This document shows positions 1-6,864 of a DNA stretch of 64,000 nt, piece by piece. The stretch spans positions 1-64,000 of the forward strand of contig JBBSGR010000009.1 in the NCBI GenBank assembly GCA_038253945.1. The letters are read 5' to 3'. Source of the DNA: JBBRYW01 sp038253945 (GTDB taxonomy: Bacteria; Actinomycetota; Thermoleophilia; Gaiellales; Gaiellaceae). A program made the position numbers and the translations under genes. Positions within the stretch are counted from its first letter, which is position 1; the number at the start of each line of letters is the position of its first letter. A model generated the notes under the pieces. That model worked only from the letters and a program-made list of their open reading frames with translations, had not been told where the DNA came from and searched no databases.

Positions 1-153
1 GCGCACGTCATCGCCAGCAAGGGTGCGGGCGCCAACTCGTACGCCTTCTCCTACCGGACGCCGAAGGGTCAGCAGACTCCCTCGCGCCTCTGGCTGCAGG
101 CGATCAACCTCGACGGCTCGCGCCAGTGGCGCGCCGCCCGGATCGTGCACTAG
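1..153 (+). CDS. C-terminal end of an unidentified protein (partial)
   Basis: The first 50 codons read openly in frame 1 and end at a TAG stop, followed 34 bases later by a strong terminator, so this is the 3' end of a gene that begins before the window. The visible tail (LWLQAINLDGSRQWRAARIV and neighbours) is polar with alternating hydrophobic residues, as in a beta-rich or beta-propeller-type domain. No motif is recognisable and no function can be given. Confidence is for its being coding. Confidence 0.7.
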   Translation, partial: AHVIASKGAGANSYAFSYRTPKGQQTPSRLWLQAINLDGSRQWRAARIVH

Positions 154-187
154 GGCTTAGAGCCCGCTCGATCCGACCGTAGGACCC

Positions 188-231
188 GCTCCCCGGCCCG
201 CCGACCACCGCGGGCCGGGGAGCTCTTTTTT
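188..231 (+). terminator. Rho-independent terminator of the partial gene
   Basis: A perfect 14-bp stem (188-201 pairing with 210-223, arm GCTCCCCGGCCCGC) with an 8-base loop is followed by a run of T (225-231). It lies 34 bases after the stop of the first gene and about 60 bases before the protease start, so it separates two transcription units. Confidence 0.93.
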
Positions 232-253
232 GTACCAAAGGAGGGACGCTTTC

Positions 254-289
254 TTCGCATTGAATCGAATAGGCTCTACACTTGGAACC
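254..289 (+). promoter_or_regulatory. Candidate promoter, probably leaderless
   Basis: A -35-like TTCGCA (254-259) lies 17 bases before a -10-like TACACT (277-282), which is 7 bases before the ATG at 290. Initiation would therefore fall on or next to the start codon. There is no purine-rich ribosome site in front of the ATG, consistent with a leaderless mRNA. The same TACACT-N7-ATG arrangement precedes mutS2. Confidence 0.45.
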
Positions 290-2428
290 ATGAAAAAACT
301 CACTCTCATCATGACAATCCTGGCTCTCGGCTCCGTGTACGGCGCCGACGCATTCGCCGCGGATACTCCGAGCCCCCAGGAACAGCAGTTCGCGCTGGCG
401 GCGCAGCCCGCGGTGAAGATCGTCGTCCGGAACAAGGGTTGGTACACGGTCAGCCGGAAAGCGCTCGTCGGGGCCGGGCTAAGCCCGGCCGCGGACGCGC
501 GCCTGCTCCAGCTGTACGACGACGGTCGGCAGGTGCCCATCCTCGTCCGGAGCGTCAAGCGCGGCCGGCTCGCGAGCAATGGCTCGATCGAGTTCTACGG
601 CCGCGGCCGAAGCACCCGCACCACCGATCGCCGGACATACTGGCTCGTCGTCGGCTCGAAGCCCGGCCAGCGCGTCGCCGTGGTACCGACACCGAGCGGG
701 CACGGACGCTCTCGCGCGACGAGCTTTGCCTTCACGTCGACCCACCGAGACCACCTCCTCTTCACCAAGTGGCCGACGCAGGACGGAAGCTACTTCTACG
801 GCAAGCGGGTCAATCCGAGCACGGGGCCGGTCGATCAGGCGATCTCGGTCAAGGACCTCGATCCCCTGTCCGGCACGGTGCACCTGCGGGTGGCCATGCA
901 CGGCGTGACGACGAAGGCACACAAGCTCAAGCTGACCCTCAACGGCAAGCCGGTCTCCGTGCTGTCGTTCGAAGGACAGGTGCACGTCGTCGCCAACTTC
1001 CTGGTGTCCCGGGAGCTCCTGAAGGAGGGCTCCAACGTGCTGACGCTGGAGGCGACCGCCGGCGAGCTCGACTTCAACGTGATCGACGAGGTGAGCCTCA
1101 CCTACGCGCGGCTGCTGCGCACGGACGAGAGCTACCTCAACTTCGCCGTCCCGGAGAGTGAGCGGGCGACAGTCACGGGCTTCACGGACCCGCAGATCCG
1201 CCTGGTCGACATCGCGAACGCGTACCAGCCCCGCCTCCTCATGCCGGTCGTCAAGCGGAGCGGCGGCGGCTTCGCCGTCACGATCGGCTCCGACGGCCGC
1301 TGGCATCGCTACCTCGCGATGACGACCTCGCAGATGAAGCACCCGGCAGCGGTGATCGCTGAGCGTCCGTCCGCGTGGCACCGCGACGACCATGGAGCGG
1401 ACCTGCTGATCATCAGTCACCGCAACTTCATCAGTGCTCTGCAGCCGCTCGTAGCGCTTCGAGAGCGGCAGGGCCTCAAGGTAGCGACAGTTGACGTACA
1501 GGACGTCTTCGACGAGTTCAGCCACGGCGCCCACGGCCCCGACGCGGTGAAGAGGTTCGTGATGTGGACGCGGGTGCACTGGCACCCCGCGCCGCGCTTC
1601 CTCCTGCTCGTCGGTGATGCCACGTACGACCCACGGAACTTCCTCGGCGCGGGCCAGTTCGATCTCGTCCCGACGAAGCTGGTCTCCACGCGATTGATGG
1701 AGCCGCCATCGGACGGCTGGTTCGGCGACGCCGACCAGGACGGCATCCCCGAGATCGCGATCGGGCGTCTCCCGGTCAGGACGAAGGCTCAGGCCCAGAC
1801 GGTCGTCTCGAAGATCGTCGGCTACGACTCCGCGGAGCGCTCGTCGACCAAGCGGGCCTTTCTCATAGCGGACGCTGACGGCTCCATCGACTTCAACGGG
1901 GCGATCGCCAGGCTGGGCGGCTTCTTCCCGACCTCTTTCACGATCGATACCGCACGTCGGAGCGACGGGCCCTCTGACGCTCAGGTTCGCGCGAGAATCC
2001 TGGCCGGGCTCAACCAGGGGCCGACGGTCGTCGACTACTTCGGCCACGGCGCGGAGGACCTCTGGAGCGCCGCCGGGCTCTTTGCGTCCAAGGATGCAGA
2101 GAACCTCCACAACGGGTCGAATCTCTCGCTCTACCTAATGATGAGCTGCCTCAACGGCTTCTTCGTCGAGCCGGCCGGCAGATCGCTGGCCGAGGCGCTG
2201 CTCGAGGCGAAGGGCGGCGGCGCCGCCGCCGTCATCTCGTCCGCAGGCGTCACGGATGCCGGCCCTCAGCCCATCCTGAACCAGGAGTTTCTCAGGCTGA
2301 CCTTCAGCGACGGCCCGTCCCTCTCGATCGGCGAGGCGCTGAACCAGGCGAAGCTCGTCGTCAACGACGGCGAGCTTCGGCAGACGGAGCTCCTCTTCGG
2401 AGATCCGTCGATGCACCTTCGCTACTAA
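290..2428 (+). CDS. Secreted C25 (gingipain-type) cysteine peptidase
   Basis: A 712-residue protein starting at ATG 290; an in-frame start further upstream would place the signal peptide internally. Residues 1-23 form a signal peptide (MKKLTLIMTILALGSVYGAD...), so it is exported. The C-terminal half matches the Peptidase_C25 fold: a Rossmann-like stretch with LLLVGDATYDPRNF and DGIPEIAIGRLPVR, then the catalytic histidine in YFGHG (His586) and catalytic cysteine in MSCLNGFF (Cys620), in the order and spacing of the gingipain His-Cys dyad. The N-terminal 350 residues are beta-rich and probably a prodomain or binding module. It stands alone between two terminators. No type IX secretion signal domain is evident at the C-terminus. 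Substrate is unknown. Confidence 0.85.
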   Translation: MKKLTLIMTILALGSVYGADAFAADTPSPQEQQFALAAQPAVKIVVRNKGWYTVSRKALVGAGLSPAADARLLQLYDDGRQVPILVRSVKRGRLASNGSIEFYGRGRSTRTTDRRTYWLVVGSKPGQRVAVVPTPSGHGRSRATSFAFTSTHRDHLLFTKWPTQDGSYFYGKRVNPSTGPVDQAISVKDLDPLSGTVHLRVAMHGVTTKAHKLKLTLNGKPVSVLSFEGQVHVVANFLVSRELLKEGSNVLTLEATAGELDFNVIDEVSLTYARLLRTDESYLNFAVPESERATVTGFTDPQIRLVDIANAYQPRLLMPVVKRSGGGFAVTIGSDGRWHRYLAMTTSQMKHPAAVIAERPSAWHRDDHGADLLIISHRNFISALQPLVALRERQGLKVATVDVQDVFDEFSHGAHGPDAVKRFVMWTRVHWHPAPRFLLLVGDATYDPRNFLGAGQFDLVPTKLVSTRLMEPPSDGWFGDADQDGIPEIAIGRLPVRTKAQAQTVVSKIVGYDSAERSSTKRAFLIADADGSIDFNGAIARLGGFFPTSFTIDTARRSDGPSDAQVRARILAGLNQGPTVVDYFGHGAEDLWSAAGLFASKDAENLHNGSNLSLYLMMSCLNGFFVEPAGRSLAEALLEAKGGGAAAVISSAGVTDAGPQPILNQEFLRLTFSDGPSLSIGEALNQAKLVVNDGELRQTELLFGDPSMHLRY

Positions 2429-2446
2429 CGAGTCAGGCATCCAGAT

Positions 2447-2488
2447 CGCGTTGGACTGAAGCGGCTTCGACCGCTTCAGTCCAACGCG
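2447..2488. terminator. Bidirectional hairpin between convergent genes
   Basis: A perfect 18-bp inverted repeat (2447-2464 with 2471-2488) around a 6-base loop sits between the plus-strand protease and the minus-strand oxidase operon. It includes the stop codon of the small membrane protein at 2476-2478. There is no long T tract on either side, so termination strength is uncertain, but position and symmetry fit a shared terminator. Confidence 0.75.
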
Positions 2489-2649
2489 AGGTAAAGCAGT
2501 GCGACGCCGACCGTCCCGGCGAAGAGGACGAGCGAGATCGCGAAGAGCGTCCAGCCGAGGCGCAGATTCTTCCGCGCCAGTGCTCGGTCGGGCTCGACGG
2601 GCGGCGCGAATCCCCGACTGGGCGGAGGCTGTCGGACAGGTTCCGTCAT
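2476..2649 (-). CDS. 57-residue single-pass membrane protein of the oxidase operon
   Basis: ATG at 2649 overlaps the ctaB stop (ATGA), so it is translationally coupled to ctaB. The protein has a proline-rich N-terminus (residues 1-28) and one transmembrane helix (about 32-55: LGWTLFAISLVLFAGTVGVA). It is the last gene of the cytochrome oxidase operon, and its end forms part of the convergent terminator hairpin. By position and size it may be an accessory subunit IV-like or assembly protein of the caa3 oxidase; the sequence itself does not prove this. Confidence 0.72.
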   Translation of the reverse strand: MTEPVRQPPPSRGFAPPVEPDRALARKNLRLGWTLFAISLVLFAGTVGVALLYLALD

Positions 2650-3875
2650 CGGATCGTCAGGAGGGGGTCGGCGCCCATCGCCACGAACAGGAGGGCGAGG
2701 TAGGCGAGCGAGTAGTGAAACAGCGACCGGGCGCGGGCGGGCGTCGGCTCGCGCTCGACCCGCCACGCGAGCGCGACGAACACGCCGCTCAGCACGAGCG
2801 CCGCCACGAGGTAAAGGAGACCGAGCGTGTGCCACAGGAACGGCAGCAGCGTGACCGGCACGAGCGCCACCGAGTACAAGAGGATCTGGCGCCCTGTCTC
2901 GCGGTCGCCGCGGACGACCGGCAGCATCGGGATCCCTGCCGCCACGTAGTCGCGCTTGATCAGGAGCGCGAGCGCCCAGAAGTGCGGAGGCGTCCAGAAG
3001 AAGACGATCAGGAATAGGAAGAGCGCCGGCACCGTCAGGTTCCCCGTCGCGGCCGCCCAGCCGACGAGCGGGGGCACCGCCCCGGCGGCTCCCCCGATCA
3101 CGATGTTCTGCGGCGTCGAGCGCTTGAGCCAGCGTGTGTAGACCAGGACGTAGAAGAGGTTTCCGACGAGCGCGAGCCCGGCCGTCAACACGTTCACGAG
3201 CGCCGCTAGCAGCACGAACGACAGCGCCGAGAGCGCGAGGCCGAACTCGAGCGCACGCGCGGCGGGTACTCGTTCACTCGCGACTGGCCTCCGGTCGGTC
3301 CGGCGCATGAAGCGGTCGATGTCGCGGTCGAGCACGTGGTTCAGTGCGCTTGCCCCACCGCAGGCGAGCGCGAGGCCGGCCATCGTCGCGAGGAGCAGCC
3401 AGGCCGAGGGCGCCCCCCGCGCGCCGACGAACATCCCGCCGGCGCCGGTGAGCAGGAGCAGGGTCATGATGCGCGGCTTCGTGAGGGTCACGTAGTCGCG
3501 GAGCGGTCCCGCCGCGACCGGCGCCCCCCGGAAGGTCGTGGCGACGGCGACGAGAGCGGCCGCCAGCGCGAGGGCGGCCAAGACGACGTGCGCTCCGTGC
3601 GCCCAGCCGGCATCGCTCGTGGCCCAGACGAGACCGCCGGCGGCGATCTCGGCAATCATCAGCCCGAGCGCTACCCCGGCCGCGACCAGAAGCTGCCGGT
3701 AGGCGAACCAGGCCGCGAGGAAGAGGGCCGTGAGGGGCGCGAGCGCGATCAGCGCCAGCGTGTTGTGGGCGGTGCCGAGACCCGCGGCGCCGCTCGTCAC
3801 CACGAGAGCGGTGGCGCCGGCCGCTCCGAGCGCCGTCAAGCGCAGCGAGGGACCGGGGCGGTCCTCGGTCGTCAC
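2646..3875 (-). CDS. ctaB: Protoheme IX farnesyltransferase with an N-terminal half-CtaA domain
   Basis: A 409-residue membrane protein. The GTG start at 3875 overlaps the coxA stop (GTGA) and is preceded by AGGAGG. Residues from about 130 to the end are a complete UbiA-type prenyltransferase: DYVTLTKPRIM, then the Mg-diphosphate motif in ALNHVLDRDIDRFMRRTDRR, and YTRWLKR and FFWTPPHFWALAL further on. This makes heme O from heme B for the oxidase encoded beside it. The first 125 residues add about four helices resembling one half of heme A synthase (AEIAAGGLVWATSDAGWAHG, with histidines that could bind heme). That half-CtaA plus CtaB layout is unusual. Whether the N-terminal half still works with a partner is unknown. 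Confidence 0.9.
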   Translation of the reverse strand: MTTEDRPGPSLRLTALGAAGATALVVTSGAAGLGTAHNTLALIALAPLTALFLAAWFAYRQLLVAAGVALGLMIAEIAAGGLVWATSDAGWAHGAHVVLAALALAAALVAVATTFRGAPVAAGPLRDYVTLTKPRIMTLLLLTGAGGMFVGARGAPSAWLLLATMAGLALACGGASALNHVLDRDIDRFMRRTDRRPVASERVPAARALEFGLALSALSFVLLAALVNVLTAGLALVGNLFYVLVYTRWLKRSTPQNIVIGGAAGAVPPLVGWAAATGNLTVPALFLFLIVFFWTPPHFWALALLIKRDYVAAGIPMLPVVRGDRETGRQILLYSVALVPVTLLPFLWHTLGLLYLVAALVLSGVFVALAWRVEREPTPARARSLFHYSLAYLALLFVAMGADPLLTIR

Positions 3876-5506
3876 CGGGCCTCCTGGAGCCTGCGCCGCA
3901 GGTCGCGGAGCGGTCGCGCGCTCGTCACGTACGGGACCTGCTCGAAGTTGTGCGGCGGCGGCGGCGAGGTCGTGTACCACTCGAGCGTGTCGGCGAGCCA
4001 CGGATCGCTGACCGCGCGCGCGCCTCGCCGGCGCGTCCAGACGATGTTCACGACGAGGACGAGAATGCCCAGCCCCATGACGTACGAGCCGATCGTCGAG
4101 ATCAAGTTGTACGCGGTCCACAGGTTGTCGTGCCTGTATGTCGCCACGCGACGCGGCATGCCGAGTAGGCCCAGCATGTGCTGCGGGAAGAACGTGAGGT
4201 TGAACCCGACCAGCGTGAGCCAGAACTGCAACTTGCCGAGCCGCTCGCTCAGCATCCGCCCGAACATCTTCGGCCACCAGTAGTAGAGCGCCGCGAAGAG
4301 GGCGAAGATCGACCCGCCGAAGAGGACGTAATGCAGGTGGGCGACGATGAAGTACGTGTCGTGGACCTGCCAGTCGAACGGGAAGGCCGCGACGAAGATG
4401 CCCGACAGCCCGCCGATCGTGAAGACGACGATGAACGCGAGCGCGAAGAGCATGGCGGTGTCGAACTGGATGTTCCCGCGCCAGCAGGTCGCGATCCAGT
4501 TGAAGATCTTGATCCCCGTCGGGACCGCGATGATCATCGAGGAGATCATGAAGAAGCCGTTCAAGTAGTTCGGCAGCCCGACGGTGAACATGTGGTGCGC
4601 CCAGACGAGCAGGGAGTAGAAGCCGATCACCGCGGTCGAGATCGCGATCGCCTTGTAGCCGAAGATCGGCTTGCGCGCGAAGACCGGGATCACCTCCGAG
4701 ATGACCCCGAAACCGGGCAGGATCATGATGTAGACCTCGGGGTGTCCGAAGAACCAGAACACGTGCTGGTAGAGCAGCTCGCTACCTCCCTTGCTCGGGA
4801 GGAAGAAGTGCGTGCCGGCCTGGCGGTCGAGCAGGAGCATCGTCAGGCCCGCCGAGAGCGCCGGCAGCACGATCACGAGGAGCAGCGCGTAGACCTCGAT
4901 CGACCAGACGAAGAGCGGGATGCGCATCCACGACATGCCGCGGGTGCGCATGTTGTGAATCGTCACGAGGAAGTTGATCGCTCCCGCGAGCGAGGAGATG
5001 GAGAGGATGTGCAGCGAGAGGATCCAGAGGTCCTGTCCGTGACCGGCGCTCAAGATCGACAACGGCGGGTAGCTGGTCCAGCCCGACCGCGGCGCGCCCT
5101 GGCTCGCGAACCAGCTCGAGTAGAGCACGATGCCGCCCAGTAGGAAGAGCCAGTACGACAGGGCGTTCAGGCGGGGGAATGCCATGTCCCGTGCGCCGAT
5201 CATCAGCGGCACGAGGAAGTTCGCAAACCCGGCCCAGACCGGGACGACGACGAGGAAGATCATCGTCGTCCCGTGCATCGTGAAGAGCTGGTCGTACGTG
5301 TCGTGGGAGACGAGCTTCTCGCCCGGAGTCGCAAGCTGCGTGCGCATCACGAGCGAGAGGAGGCCGCCGGCCAGGAAGAAGCCGAGGCTCGTGACGATGT
5401 AGAGGATTCCGATCCGCTTGTGGTCGGTTGTCGTCAGCCAGCTCGCGGCACGGCCGCGCGTCCACGGGACGACGGTCAGCGGGGGTTGCTCGGCTCTAAC
5501 CGCCAC
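3872..5506 (-). CDS. ctaD: Cytochrome c oxidase subunit I (caa3 type)
   Basis: A 544-residue heme-copper oxidase subunit I with about 12 transmembrane helices. Metal ligands are all present: His78 (TMHGTTM, low-spin heme a), His255 with Tyr259 (WFFGHPEVYIM, CuB and its cross-linked tyrosine), His304-His305 (WAHHMF, CuB), His390 (heme a3) and His392 (heme a) in VHDTYFIVAHLHYV. The glutamate of GHPEV (Glu257) marks an A1-type D-channel. It reduces O2 to water and pumps protons using electrons from subunit II. The start overlaps the end of coxB by 11 bases, and its own stop overlaps ctaB. No subunit III gene is found in the operon. Confidence 0.97.
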   Translation of the reverse strand: MAVRAEQPPLTVVPWTRGRAASWLTTTDHKRIGILYIVTSLGFFLAGGLLSLVMRTQLATPGEKLVSHDTYDQLFTMHGTTMIFLVVVPVWAGFANFLVPLMIGARDMAFPRLNALSYWLFLLGGIVLYSSWFASQGAPRSGWTSYPPLSILSAGHGQDLWILSLHILSISSLAGAINFLVTIHNMRTRGMSWMRIPLFVWSIEVYALLLVIVLPALSAGLTMLLLDRQAGTHFFLPSKGGSELLYQHVFWFFGHPEVYIMILPGFGVISEVIPVFARKPIFGYKAIAISTAVIGFYSLLVWAHHMFTVGLPNYLNGFFMISSMIIAVPTGIKIFNWIATCWRGNIQFDTAMLFALAFIVVFTIGGLSGIFVAAFPFDWQVHDTYFIVAHLHYVLFGGSIFALFAALYYWWPKMFGRMLSERLGKLQFWLTLVGFNLTFFPQHMLGLLGMPRRVATYRHDNLWTAYNLISTIGSYVMGLGILVLVVNIVWTRRRGARAVSDPWLADTLEWYTTSPPPPHNFEQVPYVTSARPLRDLRRRLQEAR

Positions 5507-6512
5507 CGGACGCGCCTCCCTGCTGGCCGAAATGCTGCTTCATGTACGTCTGGAGCGCGTCGATCTGCTTGGCGTCCCAGTCCGGTCCCACGCGCGGCAT
5601 CATGCCTCTGCCGTAGCGGATCACGGTCTCGAGACCCTGCCGGTCCTGCACGATCGGATTTCCCTGCAGCTTCGGTCCGATGTAGCCCTGCGCCTGCGGC
5701 CCGTGGCACTTGGAGCAGGCTCCGTGCCACGTGATCGCGCCCAGGTCCGACGCCTTTCCCCGCTGCGCCGTTCCCTCCTTTTTGACCCAGCCGTCGAACT
5801 CGGAAGTCGGCAGCGCCTCCACCTTCGCCAGCATCGCGGCATGCTGGATGCCACAGAACTCGGCGCACTGCCCGACGTACGTGCCCTCCTTCTTCACGAG
5901 GAGCTTCATGTGGTTGACGCGGCCGGGGATCGCGTCGATCTTGCCGCCGAGCGACGGAATCCACCAGCTGTGCTGCACCTCGGTGGGCGCCGTCGTGACC
6001 GCCAGATCGACGACGCGGCCGACCGGAAGACGCAGGTCGTCGATCCCGATGGCCCCGTTCGGGTACTCGAATTGCCAGTAGAAGCGGTACCCCTTCACCG
6101 TCACGCGGAGCTCGCTGCCCGCCGCGCTCGCCGAGGAGGGGTTGTCGATGCTGGGGAGCTTGATGAAGACAAACGTCGCGATGGCGGCGAGAATCAGCAC
6201 CGGCAGGCCGGTCCAGGCGAGCTCGAGTCGGGTGTTCCCTCGAACCTGAGGGCCCTCGGTCGAGCGCGGCCGGCCCCGGCTGCGAAAGCGGACGATGAAG
6301 AGGAGGAGCGAGGACGTGACCAGGAGGAAGATGGCCGCGGTGAGCGCGAGGATGAGATAGAAGGTGTCGATGATGGCCTCTGCTCCGGGCGACTCCGGAG
6401 TCTTGGGCGTGAAACCGCCGTTGTCTCCCGCGGCGAGCGTGGGAAATGTGAGCGCGATCCCCAGCAGGCAGGTCAGGACGGCAAGGGTTCTCGCGCGCAC
6501 GGGCAGTGGCAT
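5496..6512 (-). CDS. ctaC: Cytochrome c oxidase subunit II with fused cytochrome c domain
   Basis: A 338-residue protein from ATG 6512, chosen because GGAGGAGGG lies about 11 bases upstream and the N-terminus then forms a signal/membrane segment (MPLPVRARTLAVLTCLLGIA). Two transmembrane helices follow (roughly 46-76 and 100-117). The CuA site is complete: His181, Cys216, Glu218, Cys220, His224 and Met227 (QCAEFCGIQHAAM). The C-terminus adds a heme c domain with CSKCH (266-270) and an axial-methionine candidate in GRGMMP, which defines a caa3-type oxidase accepting electrons directly. It is first in the operon with coxA, ctaB and the 57-residue protein. Divergent from the gene at 6559 across a 46-base gap that must hold both promoters. 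Confidence 0.96.
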   Translation of the reverse strand: MPLPVRARTLAVLTCLLGIALTFPTLAAGDNGGFTPKTPESPGAEAIIDTFYLILALTAAIFLLVTSSLLLFIVRFRSRGRPRSTEGPQVRGNTRLELAWTGLPVLILAAIATFVFIKLPSIDNPSSASAAGSELRVTVKGYRFYWQFEYPNGAIGIDDLRLPVGRVVDLAVTTAPTEVQHSWWIPSLGGKIDAIPGRVNHMKLLVKKEGTYVGQCAEFCGIQHAAMLAKVEALPTSEFDGWVKKEGTAQRGKASDLGAITWHGACSKCHGPQAQGYIGPKLQGNPIVQDRQGLETVIRYGRGMMPRVGPDWDAKQIDALQTYMKQHFGQQGGASGGG

Positions 6513-6558
6513 TCTATGAACGTGCCCTCCTCCATGGCTACTTCGAGACGCGTGTCGC

Positions 6559-6864
6559 ATGGATGACGAGTCGACCGTCCAGCTTCCCGAGGGGATCCAG
6601 CCTCCGTTTCAGGTGTTCCTGAACGGCGTTCCGCAGAGCGCGGGCAAGGACTTCCGTGTGAGAGGCTCGACGCTCGTCTTTCCCCGCCGCCGCCTCGCCC
6701 GCGAGGGCAGATTGGGGTTCTGGCGGTGGTTCTCGCTCTTCCTCGGCGTCGCCGGCACGTATCGCCAGAACGACACCGTCGACGTCGTCTACGAGCGGGG
6801 GGGCCGGCGGCTCGTGGCGAGCGGGCTCCCGTTTGCCTCGGGCTCGGCTCGAGGCGCTACATGA
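6559..6864 (+). CDS. Conserved small protein of unknown function, coupled to the sulfatase
   Basis: A 101-residue protein starting at ATG 6559. It has a polar N-terminus (DDESTVQLPEG), a beta-like stretch (PPFQVFLNGVPQ, FRVRGSTLVFPRR) and a hydrophobic aromatic segment (GFWRWFSLFLGVAG) that may lie on the membrane. Its stop overlaps the sulfatase start (ATGA), so the two are translated together. The function is not recognised; the beta pattern could be a ligand-binding or secretion accessory fold. Confidence 0.65.
   Translation: MDDESTVQLPEGIQPPFQVFLNGVPQSAGKDFRVRGSTLVFPRRRLAREGRLGFWRWFSLFLGVAGTYRQNDTVDVVYERGGRRLVASGLPFASGSARGAT

Noticed and set aside
479..2110. Long open frame on the minus strand opposite the C25 peptidase
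   Set aside because: Arginine/glutamate-rich shadow of a GC-rich gene; no motif, no ribosome site, and the plus frame has clear catalytic motifs and a signal peptide.
4178..5143. Open frame of 321 codons on the plus strand opposite coxA
   Set aside because: Mirror of the coxA reading frame, full of charged low-complexity runs; coxA is unmistakable.
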